From contig OX453276.1 in NCBI GenBank assembly GCA_949710005.1, forward strand, positions 28,290,613-28,354,612: DNA of 64,000 bases. The letters run 5' to 3'. Made by a program: the position numbers and the translations under genes. The DNA comes from Ricordea florida (lineage: Eukaryota; Cnidaria; Anthozoa; Corallimorpharia; Ricordeidae). Position 1 is the stretch's first letter; every line of letters starts with the position of its first letter. Below, in pieces: positions 48,930-59,897 of this stretch. The notes under the pieces are model-generated. The model did no database searches and was not told the origin of the DNA. It saw nothing but the letters and a program-made list of their open reading frames with translations.

Positions 48930-49039
48930 TTAACAAGTGTTGCAGCTTTTTGGACAGTGCTCGTTCATAAAATCTGGATTCTTGTCGCATTCTCCTTTCT
49001 TCGCCCAACTAGCACAATGTTTCTTCTTGTCTTTGCAAC
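48930..49039 (-). CDS. ShK-domain exon 7 (last) of secreted multi-ShK protein
   Basis: Minus strand, acceptor ctgcattag; stop TAA at 48930-48932. One ShKT module with six Cys (C.D…C..WAKKGEC…FM…C..SC..C). The first two bases complete a Cys codon split by the preceding exon's shifted donor. It ends directly after the last Cys of the module, a natural C-terminus. Confidence 0.8.
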
Positions 49040-49059
49040 CTAATGCAGCAAAAAGAATA

Positions 49060-49140
49060 CAATATATATGCGTTATTGACCATGCGTGAGGTCAAGATAT
49101 ATGCGCTAATGACCCAGCGTGAGGTCAAAATGGCTGTATA
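49060..49140 (+). repeat. Interspersed repeat, TATATGCGTTATTGAC family (double)
   Basis: Two tandem tatatgcg.taatgacc..gcgtgaggtcaa units followed by atggctgtatattggc. Confidence 0.55.
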
Positions 49141-49337
49141 TTGGCAGAGTTTCATTATTATCAGTAGTATCATATCTCTCAGTTAGTACGCGCCCTGTGA
49201 TTGGTCAATTTAGCGGGCCGTACTTCACTGTAAATTCACTGGCAAATTTGGTAATTTCGTCGCTACTAAAATCAAAAGTTTGTTTTGGTCGCCAAAGAGA
49301 TATAATAAATGTCTTGCAAACCTCGTTTTCTCGGTTT

Positions 49338-49453
49338 GTACTGTAAGTCACGGATCCTCGTTTTTTCTGCTCTGATTTATGGCCCGCGCGCTTCGATTCG
49401 CGCTTCAGCGATAAGGTCAAGCGGAAAAAACTCGGTCCGTAACTTACAGTACG
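49338..49453. mobile_element. ~115-bp foldback element
   Basis: tactgtaagtcacggatcct…ttttttc and the inverse gaaaaaactcggtccgtaac…ttacagta. It lies in the intron between ShK exons 6 and 7. Confidence 0.65.
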
Positions 49454-49948
49454 GACGTCGAACTCGGTTAGTAAGACTTATTTTTTATTGACCAAGACAT
49501 AGTCTAGGTCAATAAAAATGCAAAAAAGAACGAAGAAAATATCCATTCATCTTAACCAGACAAGCTTGGTGAATAAAGGATTTTTTGGTTTCGCTAAATA
49601 AAGTGGAAAATCCTGGCCGGTTAGGAAAAATAATAGTATGTGCTTATTACTGCTATTACTACAACGCAGATCCACAAACGGGCACGATCCTGAGAACTGG
49701 TCATGGCGGACTACCCCAGAGGGGTCTAACTTGCCCGCTTAGGAGTGTTCCCTTTGTCCCGCGTTAAAAAAACTGAAATGGCCATGTAACAAATCTTTTA
49801 TTTACCAAGCTTGTTTGCTCAAGATGGCTGGATACTAGTCCTTATTCTTTTCTGCGTGTGTTAAATCCGATTCATTTTGCAAATCTCATAATGCATTCGT
49901 GCGTGTTATTTCTTTAATATTAAAGAGAGCTTATTACTGCAAACTCAC

Positions 49949-50059
49949 ATTGTGAACAGCTTCTCCAGCAGTTTTCTTCCATAAATTTTCTGTTTCCCTT
50001 GCATTCACCTTTTTTTGCCCACAAGGGACATTTCCTTGGATATTTGTCTATACAGGGCG
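49949..50059 (-). CDS. ShK-domain exon 6
   Basis: Minus strand, acceptor tgattgcag. One ShKT module with the usual six-Cys pattern and the WAKKGEC core. The usual donor position (after TGTG) has AG instead of GT. A donor three bases earlier (CAAT|gtgagt) splits the last Cys codon, and the next exon restores it. Phase 1 at both ends like the other ShK exons. Confidence 0.8.
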
Positions 50060-50284
50060 CTGCAATCAATAGGTAACAGCGTTACGATTTTTATAGGTGT
50101 GAATCCTGTTTTTTTGTTGTTTTACTTAGTTCGGATGGTTATGAATGAAGGGATAGTTTTTTTTATGGTTAAAAAGGGACAATTTATAGTGTTTATTTTG
50201 GGTTGTTTAAAAAGCCAGTTTTTGTTCCTTATTTTGAATAGTTGGAAACAGCCGGTTTCTGGTCATAGTTTTGCAGTTATGTCC

Positions 50285-50935
50285 ACAAATGTATACAACA
50301 GCGAATGTGGCAAATTCGGCTCCTGCAAATGATAGGCAGGAGGGACCCCTTAGCAGATGGCGAGTATGGTGAATTTGACGAAAATGGCAAATCTGATGAA
50401 ATTAATAAATTTGTCAACAGGCAAGAGGGGCCTCTTTGCAAGTGTTGAATGTGGGAAATTTCACAAATATGGCGAACCTGTAAAAATCTAAAGCCAGTAC
50501 AAATAGGAAGGCATGAATATGGCAAATACAGCAATATTCGTCAAATTTGCCAGCAATTCTAAAGCCCCTCCAAATGATAGGCTGGAGGGACCCCTTGGCA
50601 AGTGGCAAATATGGCGAAGCTGTCAAAATTGCCAACAAGTCCAAAGCCAATAGGAAGGCATGGATATGGCAAATACAGCAATATTTGTCAAATTTGCCAG
50701 CAATTCTAAAACCCCTCCAAATGACAGGCTGGAGGGACCCCTTGGCAGATGGTGAATATGGCGAAGCTGTCAAAAATTGCCAAAAAGTCCAAAGCCAGTA
50801 GGAAGGCATGAATATGGCAAATACAGCAATATTTGTCAAATTTGCCAGCAATTCTAAAGCCCCCGAATTTGATGAATATGGCAAATACGACGAAATGGCC
50901 AAATTCGCCAAACAAATAGGAGGGACCTCTATGGT
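50285..50935. repeat. ~148-bp tandem repeat region, 3-4 copies
   Basis: ggaaggcatg.atatggcaaa recurs at about 50508, 50655 and 50803, with gacaggctggagggacccct between. Degenerate words aaatttgccagcaattctaaag are in each unit. Related words continue at 51790-52030. Confidence 0.8.
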
Positions 50936-50939
50936 GGCC

Positions 50940-51175
50940 CATTAGGGCCATAGCATTTTTTTTATATCTTTCAATCTCTTTTTTTTTTTAGTTTTTGTTT
51001 TTTTTTTTTCCTTTTATTTTTCTTTTTTTTTAATTTTATGTTTATTTTATTTATTTAGTTTTATTTTCAAACTGTAATTATTTTTCAAAAAAAAACAATA
51101 AATAAAAAAAAAATTAAAAAAATTTACTTAGAAATTAAAAAAAAAAATCCGCACGTGGCCCATGAGGGCCATAAG
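50940..51175. other. T- and A-homopolymer-rich stretch
   Basis: Long runs of T (50965-51060) then A (51085-51150), flanked by words ggccc.t.agggccata in inverse orientation (50935-50952, 51156-51173). Possibly a foldback element with low-complexity interior. Confidence 0.55.
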
Positions 51176-51790
51176 CTCACAGAGGCCATAGCCCATCAGG
51201 TATTTCGACTCTAGGTATCGCCAATGCATTCTGGGATAGTAATTGTTTTTATGCCATGTCCCTAACATTATCGGTGATTCTACGAAATGTCGAAGCTGAA
51301 AAAGCAGGATTGGGATGCGTTTAGAGCGAGAGTGGGCAAGAAAAGAGCAGGGAACAGCAAAACAGAGTCAAATGGATTTTAATTTCTAACAGTGCAACGC
51401 CTTTCCTCATCTGTTCAAGGCAAGTGCCAAAAATATTCACGTATCGGTTCACTGACCTTGGTTCCCCTCGATTGCGAAGCCACGCTCCAAAATATTAAAG
51501 AAGCATGCAAAAAACACTTCCAGCTTACCGATATGGAGTGTGATTTGCTTGCTGGTTAGAGGGGACCATCTTAAACCGACACAAGCCAAATAAAGAGTTG
51601 GAAATTGCTTCACATCAGATTTATCGAACCTGGTACTGCAAGGCCAGATGCCCCGAATCGACGGCGTGATCGGCTTGACGAATTTCCTCAGTCAGCACCC
51701 GCGAGCCTAAGCAAGTCTGTGAGAGTAGAAGGTATAAAGGTAAAATTTCCGCACAGGTCCCTACTTCATTATTCAGTCCTCGTTCTTCAA
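51176..51790. other. Intron, no exon supported
   Basis: Pieces near 51380-51660 look like worn coding sequence of a retroelement (cgtatcggttcactgacctt…), but no frame is clear. A gtaaaatttccgcacaggtc word at 51741 belongs to the MITE family of 55118. Confidence 0.35.
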
Positions 51791-52314
51791 ATTTCCGATA
51801 TTCGCCCCCTCCAAAGAGGCCCCTCTTGTTGCGTGTCGGCAAATTTTGCAAATTCGTCATATTTGCCACATTGACCGCTTCCAAAGGGACCCTCTCCCCT
51901 TGTCATTTATGTCGCCTTGTTGTGTGCCGGTGAGTTTGGCAAATTAATCTTCAAATTTGCCACAGTCGCTGCTTCCAAAGGAGGCCCTCTTGCCCTGTAA
52001 CCTATTGGCGAATATGACAATTTCGCCATATTCGTTGTTACGTGCATGTCTAGACATATCGCTTGTTTTGGATGGTTAAAAAGACCCAGTTTTTGGCCAT
52101 TAATTTGAAATGGTAATAAGGGAAAGCTTTTGATCATTAGTTTGGATGGTTGATAGGGATAGTTCTTGGTCATATTATTTTGGCTGGTTAACAGCTAACA
52201 AGGGGCAATTATTTTGGTGGTTATTTTGGAACGTTAACAAGGGGCAGTTCTTGGTGGTCATTTTGGATAGTAATTGAATTGGGGCAATATTTTGTGGCTA
52301 TTTTGGAAAGTTAA

Positions 52315-52609
52315 GGGACGGACCATTAGAAAAATGATGGGGGGTGAGGGGTGGGTGGGGAAAAAACAAAAAAAAAAAATTCATGCAAGGGAAAATGCCA
52401 AGAAAAAAATTCATGCAAAGAAGAAGGTAAAAAAAAATTCATGCAGAAGGAAGGTCCAATTGTGACTTTTTCACACGTAGTAAAAAAATTCGTGCAGAGG
52501 GGTTCAGCTGAAAAAACAAATTCCTGCACAAGCAGTGAGCGAAAAAAAAATTCGTGCAAGCTGAAAATTCCCCACCCCCATCCCCATCACTTTTCTAATG
52601 GTCCGTCCC
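52315..52609. mobile_element. 295-bp foldback MITE, TAA target duplication, copy B
   Basis: TIR GGGACGGACCATTAGAAAAA/… and inverse, flanked by TAA (52312-52314, 52610-52612). Interior caagaaaaaaattcatgcaa words match copy A (14572-14868) in opposite orientation. Confidence 0.87.
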
Positions 52610-52670
52610 TAATAAGATCCTGTAATAAATTATTCTCCTTAATTTATAAGTCTTTTAAGAAAACACCCAC

Positions 52671-52781
52671 CACAGGAGGAACAGCTTTTCCAACAGGACT
52701 TCATCATGAACTGTGGCGTCTTAGTGCATTGACCGCTTTCAGCCCATTCCAAACAGCTACCCTCTTCATTCTGGCACCTTG
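52671..52781 (-). CDS. ShK-domain exon 5
   Basis: 111 nt, minus strand, acceptor gtttcgttgcag, donor gtgggt, phase 1. One ShKT module (CQNEEGSCLEWAESGQC…FMMKSCWKSCSSC). Six Cys in the canonical order. Confidence 0.87.
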
Positions 52782-52889
52782 CTGCAACGAAACATTTTGG
52801 TACGTGGCTGTGAGCGAAGCGACTTGGTTGCCACAAAACAATTTACTTCAACCGTCGGAACTAATTTTTTTCAATTTCTTTGATTAATG

Positions 52890-53834
52890 ATAGCTACGAT
52901 ACGTTATAGGCTAACGAATATCGCGTCATAAATTTTGCCAACCAATCAGAAGTACAATAGAATGCGATCAATTTTCGAGAATGGAGAACGTATGAGGCGG
53001 CTTACTGAGCCCATTAGGTGAACGTATCTTTGAGAAACGGGCGTAAAGATCTGGAAAATGGCCTTTCTGCTACTGGCCATGGAAGGCCTAAGTACCTAAT
53101 AACGTGTGGAAATTAGCCCCTGTGTGACTTGCACGAAGTGTGTGGCCACATTAGGGCACGATCTGATTTATTTATTTGTTTATTTATTTGTTCACGAGAG
53201 TCGAGCGCTTGTCACGTGGCCTTCTAAGCCACACTTGTACGTATTTCTTAAAACGGAGTGAACGTTTTTACACTCTCAAAAGTGACCAGAGCGCGATTTC
53301 TCCTTATGCTATCAAGATATTATCATGGTAACCAAAAAAAAGAAACGCAGATATGTTGAAGTGATCCAATAACAAATTCTCATAAGCGACATGCAAGGAA
53401 TGTATAGCACTCACTTAGGAGAATTACTACTCAGATCTTGAAAAAGAAAGGATTAACAGATTCAAGTCAAAGATATGGATTTCATCGAACCTCAAATTAT
53501 CTTAACTAACATATGTGGAAGTGTATGGCCTTCCTTTAGGAGAATTACTACTCAGAGGCCGATTGTTCGAAGGCCGATTAGCGCTAATCCAGAGTAAAAT
53601 TTTAATCCGTGTTTCTTTTCCTCTAGTTAAAACGCATTTTCTGAGATAAGTTTCTCTATTTTTCTCAGAGCATACGATCATCAAATTGTATTAAAAAAGA
53701 ATTATGATAAATGTGCTTTTTAAGCTCTCATATCTGCATTTAAATTTCGCATTAACCCTGGGTTGCCTTAATCCTGCTTCGAACAACCCGGCCATGATCT
53801 TAAAAGTGAACCGGATTAGAAACGGTTATCATAC
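52890..53834. other. Intron of the ShK gene
   Basis: No exon. Repeated gaattactactcaga words at ~53421 and 53542, and a tttatttgtttatttatttg run at ~53170. Confidence 0.4.
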
Positions 53835-53948
53835 CACAGCCAGAGCAAGTTTTCCAGCACTGTTGCTCCATGTATTTTCTGTTTGTGTCACATTGGTTCT
53901 TTTTTGCCCACTGCAGACATTTGATTGGATGTTTGTCAACACAGGGAG
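53835..53948 (-). CDS. ShK-domain exon 4
   Basis: 114 nt, minus strand, acceptor attccttgcag, donor gtatga, phase 1. ShKT module (CVDKHPIKCLQWAKKNQC…YMEQQCWKTCSGC). All six Cys present. Confidence 0.87.
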
Positions 53949-54523
53949 CTGCAAGGAATAAAATAACAATAACTGTTACTACAAATTTACCAATTTGCAC
54001 GTGCATTACACCAAGCATATTTCCATCCATAGTAACAGTATTTGCATAAACTGGCGTCGTTTAGACTTGTCACTTAAGTTTTTGTGTCATTTTCCAACGA
54101 TCATAACGGCCGGTAGAAATCAAGTTTATTTAAAGTAGAAGCATAACCTCGCGTAAACTTACCTCATGTGCAGAAACAACGTTTGTAAGTATTTGCTCTC
54201 TTACTTCGCTTAGCTTTCTCTTTATTTCCCATTGATTTTTTAATTGTGATGCTTAGCCGTAATACGTATTTGCTTTCGCTTTCATCATAACAACCGTTTT
54301 CTAAATTTGTAAAATAAAGACGAGAGCGCGTTGGAACTGTTTCGATTGTGCAGTTTTATTAACATTAACATTTAGAGACGGTGTTGTTATTTTTACTAAA
54401 TCTATCGGAAACATGATAGCGCAATGTACTAGCTTTAATAGTATTCTCAATAAGAACTTGTTTAAAATGTTTCACAAGACAACAAATTGCACTCGTCCTA
54501 CAGGCTCGTGCAATTGGAATGAT

Positions 54524-54662
54524 TTCCGCACAGGTCCCTACTTTATTATGCATGCTGTAGCCATATTGTTTCATTCTGCAATAACAAAAAATGTTTACAT
54601 GTGAACAATTCATCTGGTGCATGCATAATGAAGTAGGGACCGGTACGGAAATCTTGCCGTGC
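54524..54662. mobile_element. Foldback MITE, gatttccgcacaggtccc family, copy 1
   Basis: atttccgcacaggtccctac…gcatgc and inverse gcatgcataatgaagtaggg..cggtacggaaatct. In a ShK-gene intron. Confidence 0.8.
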
Positions 54663-54842
54663 AATTTTCTATAGTCTTTGAAACAATTTACTTGTGCTCA
54701 TCTAATCCAAATTGCTCTTGAAACAACTTGATTACCTATACAAATTTAACTCCACTACGTTAAATGATCAATCAGGATTGTCCGCGCTATATCAGTCATA
54801 AACTGAAGATCAAGGAAACGGAATCACAACAAATCAACTTAC

Positions 54843-54953
54843 CACATTTGGAACAGCTTCTCCAACATTTTTGCTCCATGAAATTGAAATTTTTTCCACA
54901 CTCGCCGTTCTTGGCCCATTCAATGCACTGTTCTTCTTCGTTTTCACACTTTG
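54843..54953 (-). CDS. ShK-domain exon 3
   Basis: 111 nt, minus strand, acceptor acataccag, donor gtaagt, phase 1. ShKT module (CENEEEQCIEWAKNGEC…FMEQKCWRSCSKC), six Cys. Confidence 0.87.
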
Positions 54954-55114
54954 CTGGTATGTAGATACACGATTTTGCCATTAGCGATTTTATTACTGAC
55001 ACTTTTCAAAGATGACTTGGCGCTCCTAGTGTTTGCAACGTAACCGCGCGGTCTAATGTAGTCATATGTCAATCTACTAAGCCTTCATTATACTGGCCCA
55101 TACTTGGAAAAGTT

Positions 55115-55263
55115 TGAGGTAAGATTTCCGCACAGGTCCCTACTTCATTATGCATGTTGTAGTTGAATTGTCTTGGAAAGTGCGCGTGCAAACATTTCTG
55201 AGAACTAAACCGTATGGCTACAGCATGCATAATGAAGCAGGGACCTGTGAGGAAATCTTACCA
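55115..55263. mobile_element. Foldback MITE, gatttccgcacaggtccc family, copy 2
   Basis: Arms ggtaagatttccgcacaggt…cattatgcatg and inverse catgcataatgaagcagg…gaggaaatcttacc. Near-symmetrical ends define about 149 bp. Confidence 0.85.
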
Positions 55264-55269
55264 AGTTTG

Positions 55270-55605
55270 ATCCTCAGTTGCCGCCGCTACCGTCACCGTC
55301 ATTGTCATTGTCACCATCATTGTCACCTTGAATTGTCGCCGTCAGCTTCACCGTCATATTCACAATCATTGTCACCGTCGCCAACGCCTTCGTTGCAGTC
55401 ATCGTTACCGTCACTGTCATCGTTTCCGTCACCTTTACCAGCGCAGTGAGCGTCGTCGTCAGCGTCGGCGTTAGTATTATTGCTACGACTATTATTACAT
55501 GTATTACTGTTATTAGCAGGCGTAGTATTGGTACTATTATTGTTAGTAGTAGTAGTAGTAGCAGTAGTAGTAGTAGTAGCAGACGTAGTAGTATTGATAT
55601 GTTTA
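55270..55605. repeat. Trinucleotide-rich low-complexity region
   Basis: First half consists of variants of gtcaccgtcattgtc; second half of gtagtagtagtagcagtag. Translations on both strands are simple-sequence artefacts. Confidence 0.85.
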
Positions 55606-55621
55606 TATAACTACTGCTTAC

Positions 55622-55729
55622 CACACTGAGTGCAGCTGCGTCGACAATTGGCAATCATAAAGGAAGGATTTTTACTGCATTCGTTTTGACCTGCCCAATC
55701 GATGCAATTCTTGAATTTGTTAACACATT
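55622..55729 (-). CDS. ShK-domain exon 2
   Basis: 108 nt, minus strand, acceptor ttatggtttag, donor gtaagc, phase 1. ShKT module (CVNKFKNCIDWAGQNEC…FMIANCRRSCTQC), six Cys. Confidence 0.85.
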
Positions 55730-56036
55730 CTAAACCATAAAAGAGAAAACAGAACCCCAAGTGAAACAAACAAACAAAAAACCACAACAAAAAGAAAAAT
55801 TTATAAAGAAAAATTGTAGTGGTGAAACTTTTGGACCTTCATGTTTTAAAAAGAAAATAAGAATTTCAAATCGCATCCATTCTCACTCCGCTTCAGCTCC
55901 TGAATTCTACAGTATCTGTAGCCTGCAAGTGGCTACGTTTAGCGTATCCTTGGTCAGCCTTTGATAAGCTATCTAGTGGGTAATTTTAACTGGTGGGTAA
56001 GGTTTACCAACCAAAGCCTCAATGGTTATGACTAAC

Positions 56037-56886
56037 CTGGCACCATTGATTCGTGTCCGTGTTGATGAACCTGAACGACAGGCATCACCGGTGGTGGATT
56101 TAGGCCAGGAGAAGGAGCAATTCCAGGATAGTGGATTCCTTCAGGTAATTGGGCAGTTCCTGCAGGCGAAGGTGCAATACCAGGAAAATGAGGAATATGA
56201 GGATTTAGAATAATTTCACCTCCTGGGGCGATAACGATTCCTGGAGCTATGGTGATGTTCTGTTTTGAGTGCACGACGGGTTTCGACAATGGCGCCGCTT
56301 TAGTCGGGCAAGTGGAGACACCTGGAACTGGCGTACATGACCCGCTCACGGATGTTACTGTGGCGGTGACTAAAGTTGCTGCAGGGCTCGAGGGTGTCAC
56401 GGAACTGAGCGAAGTAGAACTGACATCTGTCGGAGAAGTGGCTGCACTTGACTGCGAGGAGAGGGTTGTTGAAGGTGTAGAGACCACAGTTGGAGGTTGA
56501 CCAGGGGGGGTGGTTGGATTCGCTGACCCACTTATTCCGGCAGCAGCCGCAGGAGCAGCTGTAGTGTTTGCTAAAGCGTCTTTTGCTCTAGGTGGATTAA
56601 TGCCACCCCCGGATTTTGGTTTTGCCTGGTCAACCATAACAAGAAGGTTCTTCAACACGTCTGTAAAAGTCGAATCTTTTTTACTGCCGTCTACGTCATG
56701 CTTGTAAAGGGGCTTCGCGGTTTTAACCTCATTCCTCCTATAGAGTTCGTTCATTTGGGAAATTCTGAACTTCCTCAAACAATGAACCTTTCCATGGCAT
56801 CTTTGACGCTTGTGCCTCCCATCGACAAACAAAAGTGAAGATAGCAAAACGACCACGGTGGCCAGTTTGGGGTAGCTCAATCTCAT
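56037..56886 (-). CDS. First coding exon of secreted multi-ShK protein
   Basis: Minus strand, ATG at 56886, donor CCAG|gttagt at 56036. It encodes ~283 residues. Hydrophobic signal peptide near 8-24 (LATVVVLLSSLLFVDG), then RHKRQR, a possible furin-type site. A short charged part is followed by a long Ser/Thr/Pro/Ala-rich mucin-like region (~100-185) and Pro/Gly/His-rich repeats (PHFPGIAPSP, HYPGIAPSPG). The whole gene (56886 to 48930) has this exon plus six one-module ShK exons. ShKT modules occur in cnidarian toxins, metalloproteases and matrix or mucus proteins. The mucin-like region favours an extracellular-matrix or secreted structural protein over a short toxin, but this is inference. 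Confidence 0.82.
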
Positions 56887-57597
56887 GGCCTAAACAATTG
56901 CCAGAACAAAATGTTGTCATAAATTCTGCTGTTGACAACCAATGTCCTATAAAAATCCGCTTTGTATCACAAAGTAAACTTTCGGCTCCCAAGTCAAAAC
57001 ATTCCAGCGAGGAACTGAAGGAGAATTATCGATATCAAAATAAATTAAAATCGTTGTACTCTAGTTCTTGCAAGTGTCAACCACGTAGTACAAGTTCAAG
57101 GCGGTAATAATATCACTACAATTCCACAATAAAGAGTTAAATCAAAAATTGCCAAAATCACCGATAACAAAAGCGTAGCAAGGTATGAAACATTTAAAAG
57201 GAATCACCACTGTGTTGTAGAACAACTCGTATAAGCAGGTTCTTGTTTCCAAAAGTGCCATTCGATGATATTGTAAAACTACAATAGTTCCACCTGTTAG
57301 TGGGCTGTGCGTTGAACTTGACTTCAACCAATGCCACCTTATCACTCGGACCTTCGTAGGAATGCCCTATAGAAAATGGCCTTCGTTTTTGCCGTCAGCT
57401 CGCCCTCTTATTTGTACGTCGCATGCGTGGGTTTTTGGTTTGCCGGAACAATCAAGAAACCTGCCTCAATTTACATTCCACCTGCACTTTCACTATGGTG
57501 TTTTTCCGTGCCCATATCCGCAACTGTCGACTTTCCCTCACAATTGTAAACCATAACGTTGATATCAAGGAGTCCTAAAAATAGCGTACTTTTTCTG

Positions 57598-57915
57598 TCA
57601 TCTGTGCATGTTAATGCAGGATGAAATATTGTCAGGGACGATTTGACACTCACTCGATCAATCCCTCAGTCAGGTGTACATTCGATCAAGTACGCATGCG
57701 TGGCTTGCTCAGTAGTCTAGCGGTGATCATTCCCCTTCGGTGAGGTGGACGGCCCAAGTTCGAGTCCAGTTGGGGACAGTTTCTTTCTTTTATCTGTGTT
57801 TTTTTTTTTTTTTACTTCCTTTTTATGTCATCCGTGCATGTTAATGCAGGATGACATATTGTGAGGGGACGATTTGTCAATTACTCCCTCACTGATCACT
57901 CAAGTACGCAAATGT
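57598..57915 (+). repeat. Direct ~90-bp duplication flanking a tRNA-like sequence
   Basis: gtgcatgttaatgcaggatg..atattgt.aggg.cgattt occurs at 57606-57660 and 57833-57885, each followed by a tca.tcaagtacgca word. The tRNA-like segment lies between. Confidence 0.7.
57706..57800 (+). repeat. tRNA-derived SINE-like copy 1
   Basis: A-box-like tagtctagcggtga and B-box-like agttcgagtcc are spaced as in a tRNA (Glu/Asp-like), followed by a T/C-rich tail. No proper acceptor stem, so not a functional tRNA. Confidence 0.6.
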
Positions 57916-58146
57916 ACCCAGGAAGGAATCTGCTATGTTGCAAGTTTAATACACCGGATTTAGCCGAGCCTTAGTACCTTTATGCCCAATGAAACAGTAA
58001 AAAATACACAAAATAAACTACTTTTGCCTCATTTTGCCACTTTTTGTACTGAAGTGGTATTAGTTTGTATTTATTTCTCGATCGTGTTCTTTCATTGCTT
58101 AGACGGTCCGGTGAAATTTGCTAGTGACAAATTTCAGGAAGGATAT
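57916..58146. other. No feature recognised
   Basis: Unique-looking sequence with no supported exon. Confidence 0.3.
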
Positions 58147-58312
58147 ATATGTTATTTACCGGGCGGGAGGTCCGTATGGGAAAAAACTGTGCCCGAGGTC
58201 TTGCGTACGGCCCGAGGCCGAAGGCTGAGGTCCGTACTCAAGACCAAGGGCACAGTTTTTTCCCATGCGGACCGACCTAGACCGGTAAATAACTTATTTA
58301 TTTTTTCTGTTT
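58147..58312. mobile_element. ~165-bp foldback MITE
   Basis: atgttatttaccgggcggga..tccgtatgggaaaaaactgt and the inverse acagttttttcccatgcgga…ccggtaaataact, around a GC-rich centre cccgaggccgaaggc. Confidence 0.82.
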
Positions 58313-58865
58313 GTTTGCTTTTTTTGTCAATTTGCCGCGAATAGCGCGGATGAAAATCCGGACCGTGGTCCGTATCGTAAAAAGCTGGACCGGTTACGAG
58401 CGCGCGATTAGCCAATCAGATTCGAGGATTTGGGATTCCGGCCCGCTGAGATGCTTCAGAAAAAAATAATTGGGTTTATTCGTTCTCAGATGGTCGCTTG
58501 TCTAAGGACGTTTCTGGAAATATAAGTGTTTTCAGAATAATTTGCATACTAGTACATGTAAATGGGACGTAAATGAGTTATTCCTAATTCATTTGTGTTC
58601 GGCAAGGACTTGCTGATTTGAGACAGACCGCGAAGACCGCTCTGCTGGAGGAGAGACTACTGATCTGCTTTGCAATGTATAACAGAGTTCAAGATAGGTT
58701 TTTTTCCTCTCGTCCGAAAAAGGTAAGCTGTGCTTGACTGCGGAAAAGATTCAAAAGTTAAAAGGCAAGACGAACTGACTCTACGCACAGCTGAGACATC
58801 GACCGCAATCAAAAATTCGCTCACAACAACACTTTAAATAGTTAATTTGTTACCTTGGCCAAACG

Positions 58866-58960
58866 ACCTGCCCAGTAGTGTAGCGGTGGTTATTCCCTAT
58901 CAGTGAGGTGTACGGCCCAAGTTCGCGTCCCGCCCAAGATAGTTTCTTTTCTTTTCTTTT
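58866..58960 (+). repeat. tRNA-derived SINE-like copy 2
   Basis: tagtgtagcggtggttattc…gaggtgtacggcccaagttc, with the same T/C-rich tail (tttcttttcttttc). Matches copy 1 at 57706. Confidence 0.6.
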
Positions 58961-59860
58961 TTTTCTTAATTCCTTTTTAGTGTCAGTTTGTTGAAGAGGA
59001 CTAAATTTCTTTCTTTTTTAGTGCCATTTTCCCTCTATTTTCCACATAAATTCCAGGGTGGTCATAAGGAAATTCACTGGAATTCCGGGATGGGTATGTG
59101 TGACCTAAAACATTGCAGGGTCGGAACTGAAACTGGGGTCCTCAACGGGGGGTATAGATTTTTTCTGCGACTTCCCATTTCTGGTGAGAGGTTACTGTTT
59201 TAATACCGTGGGTAGCAGTCCCTAAGCTTCACTTGCTTCCTGACGCACGCAGGGAAAAGACACGACGAGCGTGTTTTGGCTGAGCGCGTTAGTAAACAAG
59301 TGAAACTAGGAGACTGGTACGCAGGGTACTGTTTTAAGGGAATTTATCGTGAAATTCGGTTATTACCCCTTATTTCAAGACTTCACTTTTTACAGTGAAG
59401 AATGTAGACTGGGGTTTCCCCTGTCAGTTGTACTGTGTAACATTATTTGGACAGCACTTTGGCAAGAATATCATGACATACCGCAGGTAGCTTACCGCAA
59501 GAGGACGACTCGTGATAAGATTTTCAAGCAAAAAGACATCTTTTGTTGATATTTACTCTACTTAATAAGCGAACGGGAGGGCAATATTATCATGTTTCGT
59601 GGAACGCAAAGCATCATCATTCAAAATAAGCGGTTTGTTTTTGGCTTTTTCTTGAAATTATCTTTGCTTCCTATGAGCAATGAAAAGCTATTATTTTCAT
59701 ACGGAATGATATGTTACTGTCAATGATATGCATTACAGTGGTTAAATCTATGATTTTAACCTGATCTGACGCTAATACAATGTCGTCATAGATAAAATCG
59801 GATGACATCGCTCACAGAGCACTTTGATTTGTAAATAACATCAATTTTAGTTGACGATAA
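58961..59860. other. No gene recognised
   Basis: Short frames only (for example 58988-59203), without family signals. No support for an exon. Confidence 0.35.
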
Positions 59861-59864
59861 CAAC

Positions 59865-59866
59865 AA

Positions 59867-59897
<31 letters not shown>

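Noticed and set aside
52326..52887. 178- and 77-codon frames rich in Lys or Phe
   Set aside because: They lie over the foldback MITE 52315-52609 and run antisense across the ShK exon at 52671.
55274..55654. 126-codon minus-strand Leu/Val/Thr-rich frame and plus-strand Ser/His-rich frame
   Set aside because: Trinucleotide low-complexity; not a gene.
57706..57780. Functional tRNA gene
   Set aside because: A- and B-box-like words are present, but the acceptor and anticodon stems do not pair properly; better read as a SINE.
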